Below, in pieces: positions 1 through 12,539 of a DNA stretch of 64,000 bases; positions within the stretch are counted from its first letter, which is position 1, and every line of letters begins with the position of its first letter. The DNA lies in the NCBI GenBank assembly GCA_025331565.1, contig JAFREQ010000014.1, positions 6,714,501 to 6,778,500 on the forward strand, in the 5' to 3' direction. The notes beneath the pieces were generated by a model. That model was not told the origin of the DNA and searched no databases. It was given only the letters and a program-made list of their open reading frames with translations. Made by a program: the position numbers and the translations under genes. This DNA is from Holacanthus passer. Lineage: Eukaryota; Chordata; Actinopteri; Pomacanthidae.

Positions 1-346
1 AGTTAATAATGAAGGAGCTTTGCAAGGCCTATTAGGTCTGTACTATGTGGAGCGATGGCTCCACCTGGTGGTGGAAAAACACTAACCAAGGGAAAGGTCA
101 TGATGACAGTGCTTGCATGACTGTTTTTCCAACATGCATTTCAGGTATGCACATCATGTATGCAGTTTTGCATAAAGGCAACTAATTCTTTGATCAATTA
201 AGGCAATGTTTGTATGTAACTGCAAGTGCCCCCTTGTGGAGTGACACGGAAAAGTGTTGATGGTGTAAAAACATCTTGCTGATATTCTTCAATTCCAGTT
301 GTGAATAGACTTTAAAGTTTTCTCTCTCTCTCTGTCTCCCTTGCAG
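1..346 (+). other. bicd2: bicd2 intron (3' part)
   Basis: This is non-coding sequence that ends in a long CT-rich tract and a ttgcag acceptor at 341-346, directly before the bicd2 coding frame. No gene is seen in it. Two CTCF-like motifs (61-75 and 228-242, minus-strand sense) are the only structure noted. Confidence 0.8.
228..242 (-). promoter_or_regulatory. candidate CTCF site in bicd2 intron
   Basis: On the minus strand the sequence reads TCCACAAGGGGGCAC, which fits the CTCF core CCASNAGRKGGC closely. A second, weaker site lies at 61-75 (CCACCAGGTGG on the minus strand). This is a motif match by eye only; binding is inferred. Confidence 0.35.
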
Positions 347-701
347 TTGCGACGAGTATGTCACTCAGCTGGATGAGATGCAGAGGCAGCTGGCTGCAGC
401 AGAGGATGAGAAGAAGACCCTCAACTCTCTGCTGCGGATGGCCATCCAGCAGAAACTGGCCCTGACCCAGCGCCTGGAAGACCTGGAGTTCGACCACGAG
501 CAGACCCGCCGGGGGGGCAACTCTGGCCGGGCCAAGACCCGCAGCAAGGCCGCCAGCGGCACCTCCAACAACCCCCACGTAAGTCAGAGTCTCACCTGCT
601 CTGGCTCCGGCCGACCAGAGCACAACAACGCAGTGCCCAATGGCATTCTGGGAGGCCCCGTGGTCTTTTGCAGCGAGAAGTACAAGATCTACTGCGACTG
701 A
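347..701 (+). CDS. bicd2: bicd2 last coding exon (Bicaudal-D2 C-terminus)
   Basis: BICD2 is a coiled-coil adaptor that links dynein/dynactin to cargoes such as RAB6 vesicles and RANBP2 at the nuclear pore. After the acceptor at 345-346 one nucleotide completes a split codon. Then 117 codons run to the TGA at 699-701. The first ~55 residues ([20 protein letters not shown], then [20 protein letters not shown]) are the heptad-rich end of the third coiled coil, the cargo-binding part. A basic Ser/Gly-rich tail follows, ending [12 protein letters not shown]. As I recall, one human BICD2 isoform ends almost identically (VFCSEKHSIYCD), whereas BICD1 has a different tail; this and the fgd3 neighbour favour bicd2 over bicd1. 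The gene is partial: upstream exons lie outside the window. A strong internal donor at 579 suggests a second C-terminus. Confidence 0.93.
579..584 (+). other. bicd2: internal splice donor in bicd2 last exon
   Basis: CAC|GTAAGT is a near-perfect U1 donor placed exactly between codons, after NNPH. If used, it removes the 40-residue tail ending in YCD and joins a downstream exon; if ignored, GTA AGT is read as Val-Ser. The human isoform difference, as I recall it, falls at the same Val-Ser. Possible downstream acceptors include the AG at 2243-2244 and the AG at 3904-3905, where an immediate TAA follows, but none could be confirmed. Confidence 0.6.
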
Positions 702-3700
702 GGCGGCTGAGAAGCACGCAAGGGACTGCTGTGTACAGAGGGGAGGGGGCCCACGGGCCGAACCCTCCCTGCCTTAGTGTTAAAGAGCCCCACTCGCTCG
801 CTTAGCTCCCTGGCCAGCCTGCGCTCCTCTAGGGACTGCTGTGTGACTAACCAGCCGCTCGTGTGTGCTAGTGTAAACGCTTAGGGGAATGCAGATGTAT
901 GTACAGTGTGCACTAGACGTGGAATGTAGTAGACATATATGGCATGTGGGTTATAGGGGATTATAGGGCCCCAGTTATGTTGTGGATATTATGGAGTGTC
1001 TATTCTTTCCGCTGTCGTGGTGCTGTACGTATGTATGATTTTAAAAGGTGGCAGCTTTTGTGCTCATTTGTTCTGGCCCCCTGAGTGTATTGCCTGGTAA
1101 CAGTAACACATTGTGGGGGTGGGATTTTTAAAGAGGATGTCAATCTGACAGTCTTGTGACGAAATATGACATCCTCTGCTCTTTGGCTCGTCTGTCGGCA
1201 TTGGTGCTCCTTTAAAAAAAAAAACAGCAAGCCTCCTTCGCTCTACTCTCTCCTGGCGTCCCCAGGACTGACCTGTGTCCAGCAGCCCACTGTCCAATCA
1301 GGTCACTCTTTAAGAAAAAGCAACTTGAAGACAAAGGAACAAAAATATGCAATCTCCCCCTGCTTTCTTGCTAGGGGAGACACAGTACGATTCTACACAC
1401 AAATTCAAACACTAACAAGTGGGTTGGCTGCTGGTTTGATGACGGAATTGTTTGGGCAGAAAAGGAGCACCTGTGACCACAGGTGTTTATTTCAGGATCA
1501 TTTTAAAGCTGTGATGCTAGCACACCAATACAGTAGGGTCAGTAGAATCGCATGGCTTTGCAGCTGAAAACGTTTATGAGCTTTTTAACTGTTTTTCTGT
1601 TGGTGTGTGGTACAAGACGAACTCATGTATTACAGGGCTCTACATTGTGAAAAGGGGAGTTATTTGGTGTCTGGTGAAACACAGGAGGGCTAGTCCATGT
1701 GACCCATTATGTCATGATGGATTCTTTCAGAGCCATATACTATAAGAGAGAAAGAAAAAGTTTGACAAATCGATCTCCACACCCAAATTAAGTGCACTTC
1801 AGCATAGGTGCCTCAGGTTCCTGCTTCTGTTAAAATGGATATAGTGATTACTGTGAACAGAGATACAATATAGTTTTGATCAAAGATGATTTTTTAAATA
1901 TGGAGCAAATCCTAGAAGAGCACAAATCAAGAAGGCATCCACATGTGGATAACGAATCTGCAAATGAAACCAACCGACCACTCGGCAAAAGTGCCTGTCG
2001 ACCCAAACACTTGATATATTTATCTATCTGTTGATGTAAAGCCCTGTCCTTGTGTCTCAACTTGAGCTCTCACTGTTCTTTTCCTTCTCTCCCCTCATCC
2101 ATTGTCTCTCCTCTCTATTTCTGGGAGATCGCTCAGAGCTCTCAAGTAATTTCTGTGTTGGTTATGTGGCTGAGAAACTCTTTCCTCGTGTCTCTAATCT
2201 GTGTCTTGTCGCTCGGTCGCCACAACGACCTTCTCTCTTTTTAGATTGTCAGCAGCTTGCTCCCCCAGCATCACCACTCACCCTTTAACTAGAATGAGGA
2301 ATTGTGGGGAAAATTGCATATTTTTGTCAGGTAACGTCCTCACGTGCGTTGTGCTCCCGATATTTGCCTGTGTGTTTATGAGCGTTCAAGTGAAGGGCCC
2401 TCATGTTTGTGTTACGTTTTTAACCTTTGCAAATGGAGGGTCACTAGTTTCTTTTGTTTTCTTTTGGGGTTTTTTTTGGTGTGTGAGGACGAAGCAACGT
2501 ACTGTTTTAGAATCCACAATAGCTTTAACCCCTTGCAAGCTAGCATTACGCAAGTAGGAAAAAAAAATATAAGTGGGGCTTGTGTTTAATCAATCCATGT
2601 ATTGCTTGTGGATTATAGACACATTAGCTTTATGATGCTAAAAGCAGGGTTGATGTGAGGAAATCCTGCAAGATTTATCAAATGATGCATTTTCTACTAC
2701 CACTAAGCTATATATTAAACTCTATATTCTTAATATGATCATGTTCAGGTTATAATCTTGCAGGATCCTACTACAGTATTCCTTCCTCTCAGATATAAAG
2801 AGAGGGAGCTTGATTATGTCTTTTAAAGTCAGAGGTCAACCCTGCTTGAGTGTGCATCCATAAGCCACAGCACACAGCATGGAGGCAAGGCTATCGTACA
2901 CATTAGGGAAAAAGAAAAAAAAAAAGCAACCTCCTTAGAGGTCAGTCACTCTTAAGTTTGAGATTCACTTAACTTATAAGTGTGATATATTCTGTTTCTA
3001 TCAGTTTGCGCTGACTGAGAAAAGGTTTGAGGAGTAGAGGAGGGAGAACTACTCATGTTGTAAAACCAGCTCCTGAGAAAGGAGTTAAGAAAGCCAGACA
3101 TGCTGGTGAAGAAAGCCAGATGCCTGGCCAAGAGCTGACTCTGATACTGTGGAGAAATGAGTTCAGGAGTTTCCTGAGGGAGAAACTCCTGGTAAACTTT
3201 GGAGGAAAAATTTAAAAAAGCTGAAGACTGGTTGTTCAATCAACCAAAGGACATTGATTCAAATTAGCTGAGCCCCTACACCTTCCCCATGTATAGGCTC
3301 TGTGGAATGAGCAGTAGATAGATACACAGGATGTGATTGTGACTAGAATCTCCCGCTCCCTAGATAAATGAACTCCCACTTCGCTCCATCTAGTTTGAAA
3401 TCAATGTCTGGCTTACCTGGTGTCATAACAGCATGCCACCGATAAAGCTCCTCCTACCTCTGCTTGCAGGCTCCTCCCACTTCACCTTTAAGTTGTACTA
3501 CACGTGACGCATCCAGTTTCTGATTTATAGTAAGCCTGCATGTCAAAAACATAACCCATTTTTCATTAACTTGCATGGCATATGAGAAACACCCCTCTCC
3601 TTTGACCTGGGTGGTGGGATACGGCTTCAACAAAGGTCATGGTACTCGTGAGTCATTGGCTTCCTAACTGCACCCGCAGGATAATTTGTGGTGAGTCTGC

Positions 3701-6205
3701 TTTCACATCAGCTCCTCATAGACATATTGATCGACGTCGATATGACAGAAAAGCCCTTGGCATAACATCAGCTACCTCAGGGCTGCTAACATGGCTTCTG
3801 TTGCTTCGACTAACTACAGCCGCCGCCTGCTTTGTCTGTGTGGACTCGCTCTAAATTGACAAATAATGCTAATGCTGATCATTTGTCTGTTTCTCCATTT
3901 TGCAGTAATTACAGTAGTTCCGCGTGGATGAGGAAGTACCAACACAAGGTCCATTCTCACTGCTGATTGAGTTCGCCGAAAAAGAGTTAGCACTAATAGG
4001 CCATTTGGACTTGAAGACAAAACAAAACAAAAAATATATAAGATGCTAAATGAAAACACTTACTACTTCCTTTTCCCTCCTTTAAAAATGTGATCGGATC
4101 GACGCTCATTTTTTTGCATGCTGCTGCTGGAAGCCAATTTCTCACAGGTCCGATGAACTGATTGAAATTCCCACCAGACTTTGTGATTGGCTAATCTAAC
4201 CTGCCAATGATAAACCAGGGGACATGGGGTTGTTTCTCAATGTAAATCGACAAGCTGTTTTGTCTGGTTTCATCTTTTTTTTTGTTTTTAGTTTATTGTT
4301 TTTGTTAATCTGTGCACTTTCATTATATAGGATTATAACAGACTATTTTTAATCTATAGGAAAGCGTGGTAGTACTATGGTTTGTGAGTTATTCAGTATA
4401 GGTTATGTTAAGACTATAGGATTATACGTCCTCTTGAATAATCTGAACTTAAATAACAGAAACTATTTACTCAAGCAAAGGCTCCACAAACCTACTATTA
4501 CAACTTTATCCTCAAGATTTTATCCATCTAATAATCATTTTTAAATTGTTTTGTTACATCATATGTTATGCTGTTGGTTTTCCTTTATGTTTGTTCTACT
4601 GCCATGTTCTATACAAAAAATCCAGGGTGATCAAATTCTGGGGTTTTTTCATGTATTTATTATTCCTAGGAATAGTTCAAAATAACACAGTGAAACTTGA
4701 CAACGCTCTGACTCGAATAGGTAAGTTGTGTTTTGGGAAAAATTTGAGTGATATGATGTGCTTTTTCCTAGCTTCTTACCGAGGGCGTTCAACTGAAACG
4801 AGATCACTGACTTTCAGAATTCTCTGCAAGTGCGACGATTAAATTCCAAATTGGAATTGTTTCATTCTCTCTTCGTTTATCGTGCCAAATCTTGGTACAC
4901 CGTTTAGGTTGAAAAGAATCAAGACTCGGAAATAAGACAAGCCGTCACTGAGGAAGATGTAGTTTGGGCCATGGCTCTCCATGCGTGCGCCGGGGTTTTG
5001 TTTTTGGTTTGTTTAGTTCTTCGTTTCTGACCAGTAGTGCCTTTCATTGTTTCAAGGGAGAATCTTAGATTAGAATTTTGTGTTTTTCTTTTTTTATAGG
5101 TGAGGACTTTGGGTTCAAAATGACTGTGAGCAGCAATAAGTGCAAAGGGAATTTCCCCCTGTCTGCATGAGTGAGATGATAGTTTTGAAATTAGCTCAAT
5201 AAAACTGAAATTGTATTGAATTCTGCAGGTCAGTGATCCATTCAATAAATTCAGGGGTATTAAGAAAAGGTTGTGTTTTTTTTTATCAAACTTTGGGAAC
5301 CAAAAGAAATCCCTTTGGCCTCCTGTTATTGAACAAAATGCTCCAAGCATCTGTAATGTGTTGGGGTAGATCAGTGTACTATTGGAAACATCTACGTATC
5401 TCTAGCATTGTTTGGTGAAGGTAATGTGATATCAATAGTATTGTTGAATAAATGTGCAGAGAGCGCATTTTATCTTTCTTTTTGTCCAATTTGAGTTTTG
5501 TTTGTTTTTTTATTCTTGAATCTTTTTTTTTTTCTTTTTTTTTACATCATCTTTGAGCATTGTGTTTTCAGGAAACAGAAAACAAAAATGAGCATCAACA
5601 AGCTTGAATAGTGCCATTACAGCCAATGCTTGTTTGTTGAGGCGTTAAAAGTTACAAATATGGATGAGAAGCTAAAAAAATAAAAGTGCAATTCAGATAC
5701 TGTTTTACATTAAAGAAAAAGGAAAAGGTTTTCTGTTTGCTGGAAGCGATAGCATTGTGATAATAAAATTAGCTGTGCAAACTTTATATTGTCATATTGT
5801 GTTTCAGTATTGATCCATAATGAAAGTTTGATATCTTTATATGAAATAACAACTTCACCTGTATGTTGGTATTTATTTGAATTGTCATGCAGTACTGTAT
5901 TCTTATCAATAATGTGCATTATGATTAGTGGCATATTGATTACAGCTAAATGTCAAATGCATGTTTTCTCAGTCATGGGACCTTTACACAGAATTGAAAA
6001 CAAACATGTAAACTTTTGTTAGGGTGTTAAAAAAAAAAAAATATGGGGAAAAAAATGAAAAGACAAAAAGTTAAGTCTGATGTATTACTGCTGAACTAAT
6101 CCTATGAAAGTGTTTTGTTTGTTTTCCAGTAGAGAAGGTGGTATGTCTGTGTAAAGGTAGTCATACTGGCTAAAATCAATAAATGTGACTTAAGTTCCAA
6201 GGCGT
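702..6205 (+). other. bicd2: probable bicd2 3' UTR
   Basis: About 5.5 kb of AT-rich sequence follows the bicd2 stop, without a convincing coding frame on either strand and with almost no recognisable transposon copies. AATAAA signals occur at 5198, 5244, 5447, 5679 and 6178. The last is the best placed, so the UTR is drawn to just past it. If the donor at 579 is used, part of this block would be intron. The short open frames here (for example 1166-1567 and 4546-4842) look like chance. Confidence 0.55.
6178..6183 (+). terminator. bicd2: probable bicd2 poly(A) signal
   Basis: AATAAA is followed within about 25-45 bases by a G/T-rich tract (gtttgagtgttgttattt), the usual arrangement of hexamer and downstream element. 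Earlier AATAAA copies lack as clear a downstream element and may be alternative sites. Confidence 0.5.
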
Positions 6206-7484
6206 TTGAGTGTTGTTATTTATAGCTCCTCCACAGCAGCAGATGAAGGGTTAATCAGGGAAGTAATGGTCTGCAGCCCTGGAGTCTCCTCAGAGTGTTC
6301 CCAGCTGGAAGCCAGGGGCAGGGGGACTTCCCAGCTGTCTGAGTGGCTCCAGGACATGATCACATTTCACACAATGCACAAAAACACTTCCACCATCTTC
6401 TCTCCCACCCCTCTGACCCTTCTCTCTCTCTCTCCCTGTCTTTTCTCTGCTGTCTCGCTTAATCCTCACTCCTCCTTCTCCTCAACCTTTCTCCATTTCC
6501 CGTTTCTTTTCCTTTCCTCCCTGCTCGCTGCCTTCTGGAGATACACCCACACGCTGATCGAAGCCAGTTTCTTTCGACCTTTAGTGCACCCGGCGCTTCC
6601 TGTCCGGGCTCTGGAGGCCGGCGCTCTACCCAATTAATGCTGCAGTCAGGTTTTTTTTCTTTTTTTTTTTTTTAGGCAGTGAGTTAAAATGGAACAGAAA
6701 TACCATTGGGCTCTTTCAACACGTTAAATTTAGAGTCCTGTTTCCTCAAAAAGCCCAAAAGTGAGTTATAATGATACATGATTGTAAATTTCAGGTTGTT
6801 GGACGAATTCTTGTCTGGACTTTTGTGAGTATCTTGGGATGAACATGTGCAAATATAAGTCCTTTTAAATTATCAATGAGAGGCAAATGGTTAGTGTTCT
6901 ACAGCAAAGGGTCAACATAGTATTATGAGAACACACTACTAAGGTACAGATACTGCTTCCCAACCTTTTTTGTCCAATATACCACATATGTGCTCTTCTA
7001 AATCTAAATTGATTTTAAACTGAACGTCAATTAACGCTGTTAATCACTATATGAAAAATTGGACGTTGTTACATTTTTCCTACATGACACAATGCAGCTG
7101 GTGTTGTCTATGTTTAGATTTTCCTTCATGCACTCTTCAATTGCAGCTTGTATGTTCAGGCATTTCAGCTGACTCTGTTAAAGGTGTCTCCTGGGCTGCT
7201 GACTTATTTTAACTGTTAGTTTATTGGTTGTTATACAAATGACAAATTTAAAAAGAGAGGTCCAAAATGAAGCAGCAGCAGCTGAGATATCCTAACTTTT
7301 AGCGCCAAAAAACTATGCATACTACACTTCCCATAATGCAGTTCAATTAGGTGGATTTGACATATAATCTTAAATGTGTAAAATCAGTCGAGCATTTCAG
7401 TCATGAGAAAACTTGTGCTCTTTAACTTTATATCAGTTATCATACAACCCTGCTAGAATATTAGCACCTGCTAGTCCTCTCAGA

Positions 7485-7760
7485 ATCAGAATAACCTGGG
7501 ATTAATTACATTAATCACAATCAGAACAGGTTTGTTGCCAAGTAGGCTTTCACCTACAAGGAATTTGCCATAGTGTTTTGATGCATAATAATAATAAACA
7601 TAGTGAGCAGATATAAAGACAACAAGCAAGTACTGCAAGTCTTGTAGAATAGATAAAAGATATTGGAATTAAAGATAAAATATGAAAAAATACACTTGTA
7701 ATATGTTATTCAAAAGAAAAGTCTGTACAGTTTTGTGCAGGAATGTTCAAAAGCTCACAG
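7485..7760. repeat. interspersed repeat, family shared with 60550-60775
   Basis: It begins with cagaatcagaataacctggg and contains caaggaatttgcc, agcaagtactgcaagtc and aaatatgaaaaaatac. The same modules in the same order occur at 60550-60775. Sequences with agaatcagaat next to a tttatt...gggaaatt motif are common in fish genomes and are probably 3' ends of retroposons. The family was not identified. Confidence 0.6.
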
Positions 7761-8437
7761 CATGCCGTATGAGGAACACTTGAAATGTGCAATTACTCGT
7801 CAGTGTCAGTGGGGGTCTCTGGTCTTTTTGATGAGGCCAGCTGCAGTCTGGAAAAAATTGTTCTTATGGCATGAGGTTTTGGTCCTGATGGGCCACAGCC
7901 TCCTGCTGGAGGGGAGTGTCTCAGATAGTTTGTGCTTTGAATGGGAGGGGTCAGCCTCCATTTTTTGCTTTTTAATTATCATGACACCCACCCACACACA
8001 CACACACACAGCTGTGATTTAGTACAGTGAAACCAGTTGCCGCCATTTACCATATGCCTTGCTGATTGAATTTGAATGGCAGAGCATTAATGAGAGCCAG
8101 AGGGAAGAGGTCATTTCACTGACCTCACTGGAGTAACAGTGGAGCCTTTGTTGGTGCCAGTCTCCTCTTATATCCTCCCAACCCAGGGCTCCGATGGCAG
8201 AGGAAATATGGGTCAGTGGGATTCATTCCATGGCATCAGTCCTGCTCTATTAATATGCAGGTGCTGTGATTATACTCTGGTTGGAGGGGGAGTCATGCAG
8301 CAAAGCAGCTGTTTCATATCTCAGCTGATGCATTATTACATTTCACCACAAGGGGTCCCTGTAATACAGTTGTTGACATATTCATCCTGAGTTCTCAAAA
8401 GTTACTTTAAGGTCTGGCGCTCTCCTTAAAAGAGAGA

Positions 8438-8445
8438 CTGTGTGT

Positions 8446-8479
<34 letters not shown>
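8438..8479. repeat. (TG)n microsatellite
   Basis: This is an almost uninterrupted TG dinucleotide array with one C interruption near its start. Confidence 0.95.
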
Positions 8480-8483
<4 letters not shown>

Positions 8484-10289
8484 ACTCACAAAGAGTCTTC
8501 TTTGTGTGTATCAGCCAACTCTGTCATGTGGTGAATCCATGTGGAGCCTAAAGGGACAGAGAGCCGTGATCAGCTGATCTGGAGCAGCAGCACCAATCAA
8601 CAACACCACACATGTCTCACATGGATTTCCTTCAAACACACACACACACACACGCACAGGCATGCACACATTTCCTCTACTGGAGCAGAAATAGTACCAC
8701 TGGGGATGTTAACAAACGTATGACCTGTGGAGTGTGAGCTCAGCCTCATGATGCATTATAACATTCCTGAGTCCTGACATTGGATGCAGGGTGTGTGTCC
8801 TCCCATCAATGACTCATTTATTATCTCCACAGAACTGTTGGTGTGGTCTCAAAATGCCAGGTTGCAGCTGTATTGTCTGTGACAGATGACAGATGAAGTG
8901 TTGATTCGATCAGTGTGATTTAATTTACACCTGAAAAGGAGGGAAAGAATAAAGACTGGCACCTGAGTCTAGAGTGTGATTAGTCATATGATTGGGGCAT
9001 TAACACCATGAAGGTTTCAGATGAGTGTAAAAAGCACTACGTAGCTCAACTCACACTTTGCCGTGTCAACTTTCGCACCTATCCTTCAGCTCGGCTGCTC
9101 ATCTGCCACTCTCTTAATTGTCTTTTTTTTTCCATATATCTCACTCTGTCCTCACCCCCACTCCTCTCTTTAATATCTTCCACCCTCTCCTCCTCCCTCC
9201 CCTCCCTCTCTCTGTGAACCCTGTTGTTTCACTCTGCACTGTGGTTATGAGTGGAGGAGCCCCAGGGAAGCGGAGGAGAGGATGTATCCCAGGGGGCTGT
9301 TTGGTGTTCTGCTTTCTGTGGACCAGCATGGCCTCCAGACGGGCTGACAGGCAGCTCCATGCACTCGGAGGCACTAACGGGGGCACCGGGCCCCTGGTCT
9401 ATTTAAAACACGAGTTCAGTCATCCACAAAACACTTGGCCTTTCAGACTCTGCCCTGACGTGTTCAGAATGATTCTCTGCAGCGAAAAAGAAAAGGTTAA
9501 AGCAGAAGGAGGAACGCGTTTTCTATTCTTGTATTTGCTTGTCTCTGCAAAAGCGAAAGCCGTGTTCTATAAATTATGTGAATGGTGCGCAGCCACTGAG
9601 GCAGTCTAAATGTGGGTGGAGGTGATATATAGATACAGCTTATTAGAGAGGAGAGCAGGTCAATGAAGTGGCCTATTGCCTGGCAAGCAGCCAGACAGGG
9701 AGCCATTATCATTAGAGACCCTGCTGTTGTCTGTGTTGATCTGAGGCAGATGAAACGCGTGCAGCAACAGCGTCGACCACAAAAGGGGTTAATGATGCGT
9801 AGCTGAGTCGACACGGGTTTCGAAAAGATGGGGTGGGGACTGTACAGACACAGAGAGGGGGGAAGGAGGGTTGTCAGACACACAGTCGTGCTCCTGAAGA
9901 TTAGTTGAAAACAGTCAAATCATGGAAATATACAAACAAGCACTGGAGAAATACTCCATCGTTAAGTACTGTCAGTGAAATGTACTTAAGAATGATGAAA
10001 AATAAATGTACTCATTCTGCAGAAAGATGGACCTTGTGACTGATGTATTATTATGAATGACAACACTAGATTGTTACTGATGCGTCGACATGTGAGCTGC
10101 ATTTCACTTCTGTAGCCGGCTGAAGTGGAGCTAGTCAGGTTGTTCTGTCCTGTGGGAGTCGGGCCCCCAGTCTATGGGGTCACGAGATAAATCTGATGTG
10201 TCATGAGATGATTAATGAGGGTTGGAAAGAAGAAAAAACAAAAAGCTGATACACAAATTTCTACGCGTGTTGTGGATATATCTGTAATT

Positions 10290-12360
10290 ATGGCATTTTG
10301 GGTGAAATATTGAATCATTTTATCTCTTTGGGCCTCTTATTTAAAACCAAACCGCCTGAGAAATTTAGACGGGAAATCACATTTTATCAGAAATACAAAG
10401 AACTCAATTGTGAGAAAGGGGCAAGCAGACGCTTTGTAAGGGGTCACAAGCCAAAACAGTTGGAGGCCACGGGTTTAATCTTTGACAATACACTCTATTC
10501 TAAATTAGCTCATCATATGTTTTAAGGAACCAGGAAAATTTAGTGGAGTAAAAATAGAGTAAATTCCATTCATAAATGTAATGGAGTAGATGTTTAAAGG
10601 AAAATACTATCTCAAGCATGTATTTAATTACAGTACTTAATAAATGTACTTAGTTACTTGGCACCACAAGAAAGTTGTCACGACACACAGCTGACTAGAG
10701 GCACCACAGCTGACGTTTGATGGATACAGCATGTCAAGAACTACTCTGCTTTCAAAGAGTAATATAACCAAATACTCTCAGACTTTGAACTTTGATTAAC
10801 TGGACATGCACGAACAACAGAAAACTGCATTTTACAGCCATAACGATGCGCAAGTTCAAGATTAGTTTTCTCCTCCTTCCCTGTTCCTTATTACTGTGTG
10901 ATTCAGAGAGGCAGCTGGCAGCATCCATTCAGCTGGCTGGAAACTCAATATAATCAATTAAAAGATCAGGAGAAAGCCTGAGCAGTGACATGGAAATCCA
11001 GTGCCAGTTAGGATTCGTGTCCCAGGCCCCCTTTTTTCTCCACACTAATAGGCAGCTGTGGAGTCTCCAAAGCAGGGTTATCTCTTAAAATAGACCTCAT
11101 TCTTTTCATGACTTCCCGTGACAGCCCATGTCATGCCTCTGTGCCGATGGGCATGTCATGACTGCAAATGCTGCATCACTTCAAGATAGAAAACTACGCT
11201 TTAGAAAATAGAATGAAGTACTCAGACTTAGGCTTTAAAGGCTGGTTGTGAGTTACAGGAACTGCAAGAAAATTTTTTGAAACATTGGATAATTAAGTTA
11301 TTTAAACCAAAGCACCTAAGACATTTAGAGGGGAAATCAAATTTGAAGTCATAGACATCATGTGACAAGGAACAATTAAGCACTTTTATTTAAAAAAGGT
11401 TAAAATGCATTGTTTTTTATAAGCTTTCACGTGTTTCTAAATAACCTGAACAGAAATAAAGCTGTCTAATAAATTAAAACTGTACTTAAGTACACTACTT
11501 GAGTAAATGTACTTAGTTACTTGGCACCACTGCAGATAAGAAACGTGTCATGCACCACAGCTGACCTGTAATGGATACAGTATGTCAAGAACTACTCTGC
11601 TTTCAAAGAGTAATATAACCAAATTAAACCACCTAAGAAATTTAAAGGGGAGGTCAAATCTGTAAGCGCCAAAAGGTTGAGATACACTTTAAGAGTGCAT
11701 TGTATTTTATAAGCTTAACATATGTTTTAATAAATGTAGTGAAGTAAAAAAAATCCCATCTGAAATGTAGTAGAGAATAAGATAAGCAGGTCAAGAACTA
11801 CTCTGCTTTCAAAGAGTAATATAACCAATTTAAACCAAACAACCTGAAAAATTTAGAGCAGAGGTCAAAAAGTTGGGTAAGGGCCAAAAACCTGGGGCCC
11901 AATGGTTTAACCTTTAACAATGCATTTAATGTTATAAGCTTAACAAAACTTTATTTGTCCTCGGGGGGCAATTCAAAGGCAGGTAGAGCAGTAAAACAAA
12001 CAGAAAAAAACAGTGGCATGAAAGAAACAGTACAAAAAGACACTGTGATCATAGTGCATGAAGAACCATAGTACTTCATTGCAGAAATAATGTGACCTGC
12101 TGTTTAAAAAATAAACCAAATACTGAATGAATAAATTAGCTGTAGTGCAATGGAGGATAATAGAACAGATGGGAAATAAATGAGTAACCAGCACTGTAAA
12201 AAGTAAATATATCAGTCTAATAAATTTAGTGAAGTAAAAAAAATATACATATATAGTTATAAATAAAATTCATATCTGTAACTGAGTACAAGTATAAAGG
12301 AAAATACTGTCTAAAACCTTGAGTAAATGTACTTAGTTACTACATCAGACAAGAAAGTTG
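10290..12360. repeat. cluster of four related repeat units
   Basis: Four partial copies of one unit follow one another. Landmarks are: aaaccaaa..cct(g/a)agaaatttag (near 10346, 11301, 11625, 11830); an exact 38-bp block at 10733-10770, 11584-11621 and 11790-11827; and gtaaatgtacttagttac-type ends (near 10645, 11505, 12325). The last motif resembles the end of a widespread fish MITE ending gtacttagttactttccaccactg. A fragment reading actttatttgtcctcgggggg at about 11947 belongs to another retroposon-like family. Confidence 0.75.
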
Positions 12361-12469
12361 TATTAGAAGTTAAAAGAAGTAGAAGTAACTGGTAGCAAGT
12401 AACTTGATTATTGCTTTTTTCCCCCCAATACTAATCTTTTATTCTATGATCCACACTCAATGAATGGAC

Positions 12470-12530
12470 TTGTCGTGCGCGCGCCTCGCTCCGGTCGCGC
12501 GCATTATCTCTCTCTCTCGCTCTTTTTTTT
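12470..12530 (+). promoter_or_regulatory. fgd3: candidate fgd3 promoter (CpG-rich)
   Basis: A sharp CpG-rich patch (cgcgcgcctcgctccgg, tcgcgcgc) is followed by a CT-rich initiator-like tract in otherwise AT-rich DNA, about 330 bases upstream of a well-placed ATG and splice donor. No TATA box is evident. The assignment rests on composition and position. Confidence 0.4.
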
Positions 12531-12539
12531 TTTTTTTTT

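Larger units (their letters stand above)
6206..12470. other. intergenic region bicd2-fgd3
   Basis: No gene is recognised on either strand. The interval holds pyrimidine-rich tracts (6360-6540, 9120-9220), CA/TG microsatellites (8438-8479, 8636-8654), a retroposon-like fragment (7485-7760) and the repeat cluster at 10290-12360. The block at about 10860-11215 lies between repeat units and looks unique. Confidence 0.6.

Noticed and set aside
1166..1567. 133-codon frame in the bicd2 3' UTR
   Set aside because: No domain, no splice signals and no resemblance to a known protein; length is within chance for six frames.
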